NCBI GenBank assembly: GCA_905182095.1
Contig: CAJJAQ010000205.1
Location: forward strand, 1-52,551
DNA from: an uncultured Pseudomonadales bacterium
Lineage (GTDB): Bacteria; Pseudomonadota; Gammaproteobacteria; Pseudomonadales; Azotimanducaceae
DNA: 52,551 bases
Reading direction: 5' to 3'
Shown here: one piece after another, positions 26,657 to 35,511 of the stretch
Position numbering within the stretch: the stretch's first letter is position 1
How the letters are laid out: every line of letters begins with the position of its first letter
Position numbers and translations under genes: made by a program
Notes under the pieces: generated by a model
Told to the model about the DNA's origin: nothing
The model's database searches: none
What the model saw: the letters and a program-made list of their open reading frames with translations, nothing else

Positions 26657-28684
26657 ATGAAAAATTTATACCGCCTGCTAACAGCCGCCAGCATAATTGT
26701 TTTAACAACATTATTAGTTGCCTGCTCTAGCCCAAAAGACATAAAACCGACTACAGCAGACACCCATAACGAAACAGCAGTGGTAGCGCCCAGATTTAAC
26801 GCGCCCAGCCTTGTCATGCCCAAAGACACCATTATCGCAGAACCTCAAGCCAACGCTTACCGCGACGCCTATTTTGGCGATCTGCACGTACACACAGACT
26901 ACTCGTTTGATGCCTACGCTTTTGGCACTGTAGCCACGCCCTATGACGCCTATAGATACGCTCAAGGCGAAGCCATCGCCCACCCAGCAGGTTTCCAAGT
27001 ACAACTGGGCCAGCCGTTAGATTTTTATGCCGTTACAGACCACGCCATGTTTTTAGGCGCAGTCAAAGCCGCGGCCAATACCACCACCGAGTTTTCTAAA
27101 GAACCTCACGTACAAGATCTGCATAACATCAATACGCCAGATAATCTGAACCTTGCAAGCCTGCCTCAGCGTGTGAAAGCCTTTAGCACTTTTCTCCCAG
27201 ATACTCTAAATAGAATTGCCAGTGGTGACACAGACGTGGCCATTGTGAATAAAATTGCCAAAGACGCCTGGGCGGACATTGTCCAAGCAGCCCAAGCGAA
27301 CAATCGCCCAGGGGAATTTACAACCTTCGTTGCCTATGAATACACCTCGTCTACAGACGGGCGCGGCAATCTGCACCGTAACGTCATTTTCAGAGATTCA
27401 GATAAACTACCTGCACTGCCCTTCTCGCGCTTTCATAGCCAAAATCCAGAGGGCCTGTGGGATTGGATGGACGGCCTCAGAGCGCAAGGCATAGAAACAC
27501 TCGCCATCCCCCACAACTCCAACGGTTCAAACGGCGCAATGTTTCAAATGGTTGACTGGGCCCGCAACCCAATTGATGAAACTTATGCCCAACGCAGAAT
27601 TCGCAACGAACCCCTGGTCGAAATAACTCAGGTCAAAGGCACGTCAGAGACACACCCACTGCTCTCACAAAATGACGAGTGGGCGAACTTTGAAATAATG
27701 CCGTATAGAGTTGCCACCACCATAGCCAGCCAACCAGAGGGCTCTTACGCACGACAAGCGCTACTAAACGGCATGACCTTGGCCGACCAAGGTTTAACCA
27801 ATGCCTATCAATTTGGCTTTGTCGGCGCATCCGACACCCATACAGGGGCTGCATCACTAGATGAAGAAAACTACTTCTCCAAAGTGGGCTTGTTAGACGC
27901 AGACGGCAGTCGCCGTGGATCTCAGCCGCTGACCGCAGGCGATGCTGAAATCATCAAAGCCGCTGGTCGCGTTGAAATTAAACAAATTGGCGGCAAACAA
28001 TATGCTACCGGCGCATATGAAACTTGGGGGGCATCTGGTCTTACTGGGGTCTGGGCAGAGGAAAACACACGGGATGCGATTTATCGCGCATTTAGGCGCA
28101 AAGAAACTTTTGCGACATCTGGGCCCAGAATGAAGGTTCGGTTATTCGCCGGTTATGATTTCGGCGGCAACACCCTCAATGACACAAATGAAGTAGCCGC
28201 AGCCTACGCCAACGGCGTGAGCATGGGCTCAGAACTATTAGCCAACCGTGACCAAGCGCCAACGCTGTTAGCCCACGCCTCCCAAGACCCAAATTCAGCG
28301 CCGCTGCAACGCTTACAGATCGTAAAAGGTTGGACAGTGGACGGCGAACACAACGAGCAGGTTTACGATGTTGCCTGTTCCGACGGCGGCTTGGTGGATG
28401 CAGCTACTCATCGTTGCCCGGACAACGGCGCCCAAGTAGATCTAAACAACTGCGCCATAAGCAGCAATTTGGGCGCAGCAGAGCTTAAAGCTAACTGGCG
28501 GGATCCAGAATTCGATCCAGAGCACAGGGCGTTTTACTATGTCCGCGTGCTCGAGAACCCAACTTGTCGATGGTCAACTTGGGATGCGATCAAAGCTGGT
28601 GCAACCCCACGCTCAGATTTGCAAGCGACCATTCAAGAAAGGGCATGGTCGTCTGCTATTTGGTTAGTACCTAACGCTGGTTAG
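26657..28684 (+). CDS. DUF3604 lipoprotein (PHP-like metal-dependent hydrolase fold)
   Basis: 675 residues from the ATG at 26657, which has AGGGGA nine bases upstream; a longer frame from 26624 adds 11 residues that disturb the signal peptide. The signal ends LLVACSS, so the protein is a lipoprotein (Cys23). 'YFGDLHVHTDYSFDAY' near residue 74 carries the HxH metal motif of PHP-type domains, and 'TDHAMFLG', 'GASDTHTG' and 'EETFATSGPRM'-like 'KETFATSGPRMKVRLF' are DUF3604 landmarks. Function is not established; a periplasmic phosphoesterase or similar hydrolase is plausible. It follows the TonB receptor after a strong terminator, so it probably has its own promoter. Confidence 0.92.
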   Translation: MKNLYRLLTAASIIVLTTLLVACSSPKDIKPTTADTHNETAVVAPRFNAPSLVMPKDTIIAEPQANAYRDAYFGDLHVHTDYSFDAYAFGTVATPYDAYRYAQGEAIAHPAGFQVQLGQPLDFYAVTDHAMFLGAVKAAANTTTEFSKEPHVQDLHNINTPDNLNLASLPQRVKAFSTFLPDTLNRIASGDTDVAIVNKIAKDAWADIVQAAQANNRPGEFTTFVAYEYTSSTDGRGNLHRNVIFRDSDKLPALPFSRFHSQNPEGLWDWMDGLRAQGIETLAIPHNSNGSNGAMFQMVDWARNPIDETYAQRRIRNEPLVEITQVKGTSETHPLLSQNDEWANFEIMPYRVATTIASQPEGSYARQALLNGMTLADQGLTNAYQFGFVGASDTHTGAASLDEENYFSKVGLLDADGSRRGSQPLTAGDAEIIKAAGRVEIKQIGGKQYATGAYETWGASGLTGVWAEENTRDAIYRAFRRKETFATSGPRMKVRLFAGYDFGGNTLNDTNEVAAAYANGVSMGSELLANRDQAPTLLAHASQDPNSAPLQRLQIVKGWTVDGEHNEQVYDVACSDGGLVDAATHRCPDNGAQVDLNNCAISSNLGAAELKANWRDPEFDPEHRAFYYVRVLENPTCRWSTWDAIKAGATPRSDLQATIQERAWSSAIWLVPNAG

Positions 28685-28748
28685 CCGCCAAACTTACGCC
28701 AGCCAATTGCGAGCACAAGCGCTGATCGCAAACAATGCCAACAAATAG

Positions 28749-28776
28749 AGCCCAACCCTTCGTGTTGGGCTTCTCT
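28749..28776 (+). terminator. Terminator-like hairpin after DUF3604
   Basis: AGCCCAAC and GTTGGGCT form a perfect 8-bp stem with a CCTTCGT loop, followed by a T/C-rich tail (TCTCT). It lies 64 bp after the stop. The 325-bp spacer from here to the first GST-like gene otherwise holds the leader at 28949. Confidence 0.75.
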
Positions 28777-28948
28777 CACCCCCTACACCATTAAGACTTT
28801 CAGCAAGCTTTATTTGAGGCCTGCTTTACCTGCCTAAAGCACACCCCGCATTCGGCTAAACCATTACCATTAAAATATTGCTTAATGTCCGTATTGTTTT
28901 TACAGTCAAGTGGCCGCAAAGAATAAATAACTTTGCTCTACAACAGAT

Positions 28949-29000
28949 CAACAATAAAAAGGAAATAGTGGCTCAACAGAGGCCGTGAAATTTCTATGAG
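28949..29000 (+). promoter_or_regulatory. Conserved leader of GST-like gene 1
   Basis: This contains GAAATAG, then a small hairpin TGGCT-CAACAGA-GGCCG (28969-28985) and the box AAATTTCTA (28988-28996), ending nine bases before the ATG. The same order, loop sequence and box recur before the two following paralogues (30130-30157 and 31266-31293). The 5' part is less like the other two leaders. Confidence 0.65.
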
Positions 29001-29009
29001 CTACTCTAT

Positions 29010-30029
29010 ATGCTTTATATATCCACCTTAGCCGTTACTGGAATTTTAATAACAGCATTAATCTACCGCAAATTTTTTAGTTTGAGGGGGGCGAGAATTC
29101 CCGATGTACTAACTAGCGCATACGCGTTGGTACCGAGATATCATGCTCAAGAGTGGGAGCTCTACAACAACGACTTCGCCGCAAATTCAAGAAAAGTCCG
29201 AGTCTGTTTGGAAGAACTAGGAATATCTTACACGAACCACCCCATAGATATGATGAACCCTAAAACAATCAAGAACATCCCAAAAGATGTTTTGGCGGCA
29301 ATTCCCAACAACCGTCTGCCGATTCTCCGCCATAAAGATCGACTAATCTTCGGTTACAAGCAACAGATCGAATACATGATCGATCAGCCAATATGCGCAC
29401 AACGATTGCTCCCTGCAAAAGAAAATGAAAACCAGCGGCTGGAAAGTTGGCTAGAGCTAACATCACGTTTTGATCAAACGGTGCTCTTACCCAGTCTAGG
29501 GTCTACCGGCAACGCACTCTATGCCATTTCATTGCCGTTATTCAGCGCGCTTATAGCGGAGGCAAATAACCTAATGGTGATAAAAAGTTTTTGGCGGAAC
29601 CGATTTATGCGAAGACCTCTCCTCACTCCAGCTCTACAATTTCGCAATTTCGCCAGCATCACAGCAAACCCAAAATTCATGGACTTATTCGAACAGGCCA
29701 AAGAGTCCATGGAGAATTACCTCGACGAAGCTGAAAACAGCTTGGTCGAACACGGGGAAAGTTGGCTCATCGGAGAAACTTTCTCTCAGATTGACATAGA
29801 AATGATGGTGCTGCTGGATCGCCTTAGGTCACTGACTATGTTGGAAGATCTATTGAATGCACGACGCCCTCAGCTAAGTCTATATTGGCAGAGGTTATCT
29901 GCAAGACACAGTTACAACGCTGCCCTTACAAAATTCGACAGGAGAAATATCAAAGCCGCAACTATGAAAATATTGGCAACAAGGACGACCAATAAAGAAT
30001 TTGATGAACTACTAAGAGTGAATCACTGA
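29010..30029 (+). CDS. Membrane-anchored GST-like protein, paralogue 1 of 3
   Basis: 339 residues. An N-terminal hydrophobic helix (about 2-20, then Arg-Lys) anchors the protein in the inner membrane with the bulk probably cytoplasmic. A thioredoxin-like GST N domain starts at 'EWELYNNDFAANSRKVRVCL' and has 'NNRLPILRHKDRLIFGYKQQIEYM'-type strand-helix with a likely cis-Pro. A helical C domain follows with 'GESWLIGETFSQIDIEMMVLLDRL'. The ES pair that binds the glutathione gamma-Glu in most GSTs is replaced (FGYKQQI), so glutathione use is uncertain. It ends 'FDELLRVNH', shared with both neighbours. Most divergent of the three. Confidence 0.82.
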   Translation: MLYISTLAVTGILITALIYRKFFSLRGARIPDVLTSAYALVPRYHAQEWELYNNDFAANSRKVRVCLEELGISYTNHPIDMMNPKTIKNIPKDVLAAIPNNRLPILRHKDRLIFGYKQQIEYMIDQPICAQRLLPAKENENQRLESWLELTSRFDQTVLLPSLGSTGNALYAISLPLFSALIAEANNLMVIKSFWRNRFMRRPLLTPALQFRNFASITANPKFMDLFEQAKESMENYLDEAENSLVEHGESWLIGETFSQIDIEMMVLLDRLRSLTMLEDLLNARRPQLSLYWQRLSARHSYNAALTKFDRRNIKAATMKILATRTTNKEFDELLRVNH

Positions 30030-30072
30030 CAGGAAATTAATGGAGCTCATCACTGCTTTGCATTATTGGGCA

Positions 30073-30157
30073 AGCGCAAATAAGACTATAGCTTTACCGC
30101 AACATTGATAAATAATAACAACGAAATAGCGGTTCAACAGAAGCTATAAAATTTCTA
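30073..30157 (+). promoter_or_regulatory. Conserved leader of GST-like gene 2
   Basis: GCGCAA, TTTACCGCAA, AATAATAACAACGAAATAG, then hairpin CGGTT-CAACAGA-AGCTA (30130-30146) and AAATTTCTA (30149-30157). It aligns with the leader of paralogue 3 along about 85 bases. Compared with the other copies the loop is invariant, while stem bases change in ways that mostly keep pairing, including G-U. The box is followed by AGGGC, the likely ribosome site. Confidence 0.68.
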
Positions 30158-30170
30158 GGGCAAAAAGACT

Positions 30171-31172
30171 ATGTTGACAATAATCATTCCACTCCTTGCT
30201 GGAATATCACTAACCGTACTCGTCCTAATTCTTTTACAAAAGAGACGTCCAAGAATTCAAGCGATACTTGCCAGTGAAAATGCGACTTCAGCCCTGCCCT
30301 ATACTCACGAATGGGAGCTGTACCACAACGCATTAGCCCCATCGCAAAGAATCTGCGTGGGCCTGGCGGAACTAAACATTCCCTATAAAAGCTATTACAT
30401 CACAATGGAATCTGACTCACGCGATGCAATTCCAACCCACATCATGAAAGAGTTACCCAACCACCAGCTACCAATGCTGCTTCACAATGGCAGGGCCCTT
30501 TACAATTCTCGAAAGCAAATGAAATATCTAATTGCCCAACAAGCAGCAAACGGCCAAATGATACCTGCGGCGGCCGACGAAAAATCGAGGCTTGAGGAAT
30601 GGTTAAGCAAAACGTCTGATTTAGATGATGATGAATTCCAGCTAAAGCCGGGCAACGAAATTTTCACCATTGCTTTACCACTGTGGGCCGCAGCTTTAGA
30701 GCAAGTAAGTTATCGCAGGATGGTAAAGACATTCTTGTTTAATCGTTTTGCACGAAAACCCATTAGAGCTACAGCCATAAGAACACTGAAGTTACTATCG
30801 GTGTTAGAAAACCCAAAATTAAATGATGCATTCGAAACAGCAAAAGAGACGATTGAAGCCCAGCTCGATGAGATCGAATATTCCTTGGTGAAACACAAAG
30901 GACCCTGTATTACTGGAGAGACATTTACTCAAATAGATGTCGAAACAATGGTGTTACTAGACCGACTTAACTTAATGACTATGTTAGAGGACCTCATGAA
31001 TTCTCACCGCCCGAACCTTCGCCTCTACTGGGAAAATTTGCAGCCTAGGCCAAGCTATAAGAAAGCAATCCTAAGCTACAGGAGACCCGACATAAAAGCC
31101 GCCAGGCTAAAAATATTGGCAACCAGAGAAACCAACAAAGGTTTTGACGAAATGCTTAGAGTGAATCACTAA
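30171..31172 (+). CDS. Membrane-anchored GST-like protein, paralogue 2 of 3
   Basis: 333 residues. One N-terminal membrane helix (about 2-22, then RRPR), a GST N domain from 'HEWELYHNALAPSQRICVGL' with 'NHQLPMLLHNGRALYNSRKQ' carrying the likely cis-Pro, and a helical C domain with 'ITGETFTQIDVETMVLLDRL'. The glutathione-binding ES pair reads NS. The tail 'ATRETNKGFDEMLRVNH' is nearly the same in all three copies, suggesting a shared interaction or sorting role. Close relative of paralogue 3 in both protein and leader. The leader makes it likely that each gene has its own 5' end or a processed one. Confidence 0.82.
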   Translation: MLTIIIPLLAGISLTVLVLILLQKRRPRIQAILASENATSALPYTHEWELYHNALAPSQRICVGLAELNIPYKSYYITMESDSRDAIPTHIMKELPNHQLPMLLHNGRALYNSRKQMKYLIAQQAANGQMIPAAADEKSRLEEWLSKTSDLDDDEFQLKPGNEIFTIALPLWAAALEQVSYRRMVKTFLFNRFARKPIRATAIRTLKLLSVLENPKLNDAFETAKETIEAQLDEIEYSLVKHKGPCITGETFTQIDVETMVLLDRLNLMTMLEDLMNSHRPNLRLYWENLQPRPSYKKAILSYRRPDIKAARLKILATRETNKGFDEMLRVNH

Positions 31173-31210
31173 CAGAACATTCATATAGCTAATTCTCAGC
31201 ATCTCAAGGG

Positions 31211-31293
31211 CGCAACCAAACCTGCAGTTTTACTGCAATCCGGACCAATAATAACAATGAAATAGCAGCTCAACAGAAGCTGAAAAATTTCTA
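31211..31293 (+). promoter_or_regulatory. Conserved leader of GST-like gene 3
   Basis: GCGCAA, TTTTACTGCAA, AATAATAACAATGAAATAG, then hairpin CAGCT-CAACAGA-AGCTG (31266-31282, five perfect pairs) and AAATTTCTA (31285-31293), followed by AAGAGC as a possible ribosome site. This is the best-paired of the three hairpins. Confidence 0.68.
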
Positions 31294-31306
31294 AGAGCAC
31301 CAGCAT

Positions 31307-32320
31307 ATGATTGAAATAGTAGCATTAACGGTTATTGGAATATTGCTAGCAGCATTACTGTTATTTGTACGCCTTCAGAGAATAAACCAAGGAATCCGCA
31401 AAATACTTACGGGAGCAAAAGAAGGCGAAACTCTGCCGCATACTCACGAGTGGGAGCTCTATCATAATGAACAAGCCCCATCGCAAAGAATTCGTACTTG
31501 CCTAGCGGAGTTGCAGATTGCCTATAAGAGCCATGAGGTACGCATAGCAACTGACATCAAAAATAGTGTTTCAACCGATTTCATGAAGCGGTTGTCCAAT
31601 TTTCAATTGCCACTGCTGCTTCACAACGGCCGCGCAATCTATAATTCGCGGCAGCAAATCAGCTACCTAGTAGCCCAACATGCACAGGGGGCGAAACTGT
31701 TACCCGCCACTGATGAAGAGAAAACTAGGTTTGAATACTGGCTGAACAAACTATCAGGCCGTGACGAGAACGATTTCTCACTGGCCGGCAGCGCCAGTGG
31801 TAACGAGCTATTTACCATAGCACTGCCGGTTATGGGCGCATTTTTGGAGCACTTAAAGGCCAAGTTGCTGTTAAAAATATTCATACTTAATCCGTTTTTT
31901 CGCCAACCTTTAAACAGCCCGGCCCTGAGAGCGCTTAATACGCTGTCTATACTCGAAAACCCTGTGCTAACCGAAGCGTTTGAAACTGCGAAAGAGATCA
32001 TTGAAGACCAACTTGACGAGGCTGAACGCTCACTGAAAACACACGGCGGCTGCTGGGTAATTGGCGCAACATTCTCGCAAATAGATATCGAAATGATGGT
32101 TCTACTCTACCGACTTAAGCAGGTCACGATGCTAGAAGACCTATTGCAATCTGGTCGCCCTAACCTTGCCATTTACTGGGATAGATTAATCTCTAGACCC
32201 AGCTACAAGATCGCTCTCGTTAACCACACGCGCTCGGCCACCAAAGCAGCGACGAAAAAAGTCCTAGCCACAAGAGCAACCAACCTGGAGTTTGATGAGC
32301 TTTTTAGGGTGAATCACTAA
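31307..32320 (+). CDS. Membrane-anchored GST-like protein, paralogue 3 of 3
   Basis: 337 residues. Membrane helix at about 3-21, GST N domain from 'HEWELYHNEQAPSQRIRTCL' with 'NFQLPLLLHNGRAIYNSRQQ', and a helical C domain containing 'VIGATFSQIDIEMMVLLYRL'. The tail is 'ATRATNLEFDELFRVNH'. The N-domain motif APSQRIR resembles the Ser/Cys-GST start, but the ES pair is NS as in paralogue 2. Three tandem copies with kept protein ends and leaders imply recent duplication and selection for dosage or for divergent substrates. It converges on the soluble GST gene at 32368. Confidence 0.82.
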   Translation: MIEIVALTVIGILLAALLLFVRLQRINQGIRKILTGAKEGETLPHTHEWELYHNEQAPSQRIRTCLAELQIAYKSHEVRIATDIKNSVSTDFMKRLSNFQLPLLLHNGRAIYNSRQQISYLVAQHAQGAKLLPATDEEKTRFEYWLNKLSGRDENDFSLAGSASGNELFTIALPVMGAFLEHLKAKLLLKIFILNPFFRQPLNSPALRALNTLSILENPVLTEAFETAKEIIEDQLDEAERSLKTHGGCWVIGATFSQIDIEMMVLLYRLKQVTMLEDLLQSGRPNLAIYWDRLISRPSYKIALVNHTRSATKAATKKVLATRATNLEFDELFRVNH

Positions 32321-32367
32321 CACGGGCAAACGAGTAATCAGGAAAACTCATAAAGCCGGCAGAGCAA

Positions 32368-33228
32368 CTAAAACTCGGCTATGTGACTCAGGGTTGTACC
32401 CGTAATCAACTGCATCAGTTGCATTGCCGAGGTAATCATTTTCAACGATGTTGACACCTGCACCTCACTGGCAAATTCGGGTTTCAATAACAAGTGCGCG
32501 TACCAGATTGCTACCTTTGGATGCAACTTCGCAAAGGGATACCCGGCCATGGAGAGTCGATGGGTATATATAAACCAAGCGACATCTAACAACGTCACTT
32601 TACCGCCAGACAAATAGCGATTATGGGTTAGCCGTTGCTCGAGCAGTTCGTAGGCCGCAAAAAAGTTCTGCGTCGCTTCATTAGCACGACGATCAGGAAT
32701 ACCTTCAGCGGCATAAGTGCGCCAAAAGCTCAACTCTATATCTTTTCTCGCGTCCGTCTCACCATTAATAATATTCTCAGATTGCTCATATAAACTGAGT
32801 GCCTCTGGACGTTTACGGGCCAAAAATCCAGGCACGACAAAACGCAAGGTCAGCGAGCGCAAATCTAAGTGCAGCTCATTTTCTTCAGCCAAGCCAGCGA
32901 GGATGTCTTCGCGATCATCGTCAGGAATTAACTTCAACTCGGAAAAGGCTTCATCTAGGTAATCTAGTATGTCATTGCTTTCGATATGCACTTCACCGTC
33001 ATGCACCAATACAGGTACTAAACCTCTTGGATTAACACCCAAAAACCAGGGCTTATAGTTGTCTTGCTGGGCCAAATTAAGGGGGTGAGAAATCCAAGAA
33101 ATGCCTTTCAAGTTCAAAAAAATACGTGCTTTTTGCGAGCATGCAGAATCCGAGAAATGTATTAAATGTACACCTTCCCAAGCCAATATTTCTTTAGTTT
33201 GAATTTCCTCAGCAACTAACTGAACCAT
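32368..33228 (-). CDS. Glutathione S-transferase family protein, soluble
   Basis: 286 residues. Thioredoxin-like N domain 'HLIHFSDSACSQKARIFLNL' (about 22-41), followed by 'GLVPVLVHDGEVHIESNDIL' with the cis-Pro and the ES pair that binds glutathione, then a helical C domain with 'GGKVTLLDVAWFIYTHRL'. No membrane helix, so cytoplasmic. Here, unlike the three anchored paralogues beside it, the glutathione-binding residues are intact. It is convergent with paralogue 3 (47 bp between stops). The substrate is unknown. Confidence 0.88.
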   Translation of the reverse strand: MVQLVAEEIQTKEILAWEGVHLIHFSDSACSQKARIFLNLKGISWISHPLNLAQQDNYKPWFLGVNPRGLVPVLVHDGEVHIESNDILDYLDEAFSELKLIPDDDREDILAGLAEENELHLDLRSLTLRFVVPGFLARKRPEALSLYEQSENIINGETDARKDIELSFWRTYAAEGIPDRRANEATQNFFAAYELLEQRLTHNRYLSGGKVTLLDVAWFIYTHRLSMAGYPFAKLHPKVAIWYAHLLLKPEFASEVQVSTSLKMITSAMQLMQLITGTTLSHIAEF

Positions 33229-33449
33229 TATTGATCTCTCCGACGTCGAATAGCGTCTAAATAGTAAGCCCGCACTTTAATGAAAGCAGGTTCAAGCTAA
33301 AGTCAATTTATGCCTTATCAGCGCTGCTAGCAAGCTATGCTGGGCTTGGCTAAAAGTGCGGCCAATCATCAGCGTAAAATTTGCTCGAAAAGATCAAACC
33401 CTGAGGTAGTATTAAGTATTAATACGTCCACATAAAACAAGGAAATTCC

Positions 33450-34544
33450 ATGAAAGCAGCCATTATGCGCAATGCTAAGATCATAGTAGATGAGATGGCA
33501 ACTCCTGTGCCTAGCGAAGGTGAAGTACTTGTCAAAACTTTGGCTTGCGGGATTTGCGGCTCAGATTTACACGCTCTTAAACACGGCCATAAGATGGTGC
33601 AAACCTCCATAGAAACAGGCGGTTCATTTGCAATGGATTTGAGCAAAGACATTGTAATGGGTCATGAATTTTGTGCAGAAATCCTTGAGCACGGTCCAGG
33701 CACCCACCACAACTTCAAGGCAGGAACCCGTGTTTGTTCTTTTCCAATGACAGTGCATAACGGCGAGCCTTCCACTGTGGGTTACTCCAACTTGGTACCC
33801 GGCGGCTACTCCCAGAACATGGTGCTCACGGAATCTATGCTACTGGCTGTACCTAACGGCCTAGCAACCCAACATGCCGCATTAACAGAACCCATGGCTG
33901 TGGGTTTGCACGCTGTGCGCATGGCTAGGTTAAACAAATCAGAAATACCCTTAGTCATCGGTTGCGGCCCCGTAGGGTTAGCGGTGATTAGCGCCCTGAA
34001 GCAGATGGGCATTGGTCCCATAATCGCTGTAGATTACAGCGTCAAACGAAGACAATTGGCTGAACTTATGGGCGCAGATCAGATCCTAGATCCAAGCAAA
34101 ACCTCGCCTTATGAAACATGGGCTGCGTTAGCCCAAAAGGATGTAAACGGAAACCCAATGCCTGTAGAGCCATTCTCTGGCCAATCTTTCAGAGAAGGTG
34201 TGTTTTTCGAATGCGTGGGTGTACCAGGAGTCATTGACCAAATTATGGCGGGAGCGAAAAAAGGCTGCCGCATAGTGGTCGTCGGAGTGTGCATGGAATC
34301 TGATCAAATCAGGCCCTTGGTCGGCATCAATAAAGAACTCAACTTACAGTTTGTGCTGGCGTACACACCCGAAGAGTTCGCGCAGACACTACACAGTATT
34401 GCCGAAGGACATGTCGACGTAGCGCCACTTATTACCGATACCGTAGGCTTGGACGGTGTAGCACAGGCCTTCGAAGATTTAGCCAACCCCGAATTACACG
34501 CAAAAATATTAGTCGATCCCACAATAGGCAGTGAAAGTCACTAG
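33450..34544 (+). CDS. Zinc-dependent alcohol dehydrogenase (MDR family)
   Basis: 364 residues. Catalytic zinc ligands are Cys36 (CGICGSD), His72-Glu73 (GHEF) and probably Glu147 (TEPMA). The dinucleotide fold begins 'VIGCGPVGLAVI' and Asp195 after the second strand favours NAD over NADP. The four-Cys structural zinc lobe is missing: the region about 90-115 has a single Cys. Its last stop is 9 bp before the methyltransferase gene, so the two form an operon. Substrate unknown; an alcohol or polyol oxidised in catabolism. Confidence 0.92.
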   Translation: MKAAIMRNAKIIVDEMATPVPSEGEVLVKTLACGICGSDLHALKHGHKMVQTSIETGGSFAMDLSKDIVMGHEFCAEILEHGPGTHHNFKAGTRVCSFPMTVHNGEPSTVGYSNLVPGGYSQNMVLTESMLLAVPNGLATQHAALTEPMAVGLHAVRMARLNKSEIPLVIGCGPVGLAVISALKQMGIGPIIAVDYSVKRRQLAELMGADQILDPSKTSPYETWAALAQKDVNGNPMPVEPFSGQSFREGVFFECVGVPGVIDQIMAGAKKGCRIVVVGVCMESDQIRPLVGINKELNLQFVLAYTPEEFAQTLHSIAEGHVDVAPLITDTVGLDGVAQAFEDLANPELHAKILVDPTIGSESH

Positions 34545-34553
34545 GAGTGCACA

Positions 34554-35414
34554 ATGACCAACAGCAGTGATAAGAGCGATGGCAGCAATGCTGAGCAAAT
34601 CAAATACTGGAACGCTAAAGCAGGTGCCATATGGGTTGCACAACAAGCGCACTTGGACCATTTGCTCGCGCCACTTTCAGAAGCTGGACTTGCTGCTGCA
34701 ACATTTGCCGCCCATGAATCTGCGCTAGATATTGGCTGTGGCTGCGGAGATACCAGTATTGCTTTAGCGCAGAGCCAAAGTACCGGTTCAGTGACCGGAT
34801 TAGACATTTCAGCGCCTATGTTGGCCCATGCGCGGGTTAGAGCTGAATCATTACCCAATGTTACTTTTGCCCAAGCCGATGCTGCGGAAGCGGATTTTGC
34901 TGGTCAATACGACTTACTGTTTTCACGCTTTGGAGTCATGTTTTTTTCCGACTCCGAAGAAGCCTTCACAAATCTGCGCAAGGCACTTAAACCCACCGGG
35001 CGTATGGTCTTTGTGTGCTGGCAACCGCCCAGTGAAAATCCATGGATGTCTTTAGCTGGTAAAGCTGTACAACCCTTCATGCCGACCGCTACAACACCGC
35101 CCAATCCGCACGCGCCCGGCCCCTTCGCATTCTCCGATCCTGCTCACGTACTTTCTATACTCACTAACGCGGGCTTCACTAACGTGCAGATTGAGTCTTT
35201 TAATACCCCATTACACATAGCAGATAATTTAGATGATGCCTTGTACTTTCAGACCCAAATAGGACCAGCCGCCAACGCCGTGGCGACACTGGAAGGCGCG
35301 GAAAAAGACAAAGCTTTGGATGCAGTAAGAGAAATGTTCCGGCCGCATATGACCAGTGAAGGTTTAAATCTAGAGGCCGCTGTTTGGATAGTCAGCGCCG
35401 GTAACGAGGCCTAG
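34554..35414 (+). CDS. Class I SAM-dependent methyltransferase
   Basis: 286 residues. Motif I 'ALDIGCGCGDTSIAL' (about 57-71), acidic strand end 'VTGLDISAPMLAHAR', 'VTFAQADAAEADF', and 'YDLLFSRFGVMFFSD' as motif II. It resembles UbiE/type 11 methyltransferases. It follows the alcohol dehydrogenase gene by 9 bp and is almost certainly co-transcribed with it. The methyl acceptor is unknown. Confidence 0.9.
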   Translation: MTNSSDKSDGSNAEQIKYWNAKAGAIWVAQQAHLDHLLAPLSEAGLAAATFAAHESALDIGCGCGDTSIALAQSQSTGSVTGLDISAPMLAHARVRAESLPNVTFAQADAAEADFAGQYDLLFSRFGVMFFSDSEEAFTNLRKALKPTGRMVFVCWQPPSENPWMSLAGKAVQPFMPTATTPPNPHAPGPFAFSDPAHVLSILTNAGFTNVQIESFNTPLHIADNLDDALYFQTQIGPAANAVATLEGAEKDKALDAVREMFRPHMTSEGLNLEAAVWIVSAGNEA

Positions 35415-35452
35415 TGCCGTTGGCAAATGATGTGTTTCATCGCTCTGTTTGT

Positions 35453-35495
35453 GAGGGGCAGTAACCCCTCGCAGCAAAATAGCCAAACTGCGAGG
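35453..35495. terminator. Two mutually exclusive hairpins between convergent genes
   Basis: GAGGGG-CAGTAA-CCCCTC (35453-35470) and CCTCGCAG...CTGCGAGG (35467-35495) share CCTC at 35467-35470, so only one can form at a time on a strand. They lie between the methyltransferase and malic enzyme stops. There is no T run, so terminator function is probable from position only. Confidence 0.5.
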
Positions 35496-35511
35496 TACTA
35501 CATACTTAGAA

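Noticed and set aside
29010-32320. The three GST-like genes as one broken gene
   Set aside because: Each has its own membrane helix, complete GST domains, tail and leader; they are tandem paralogues.
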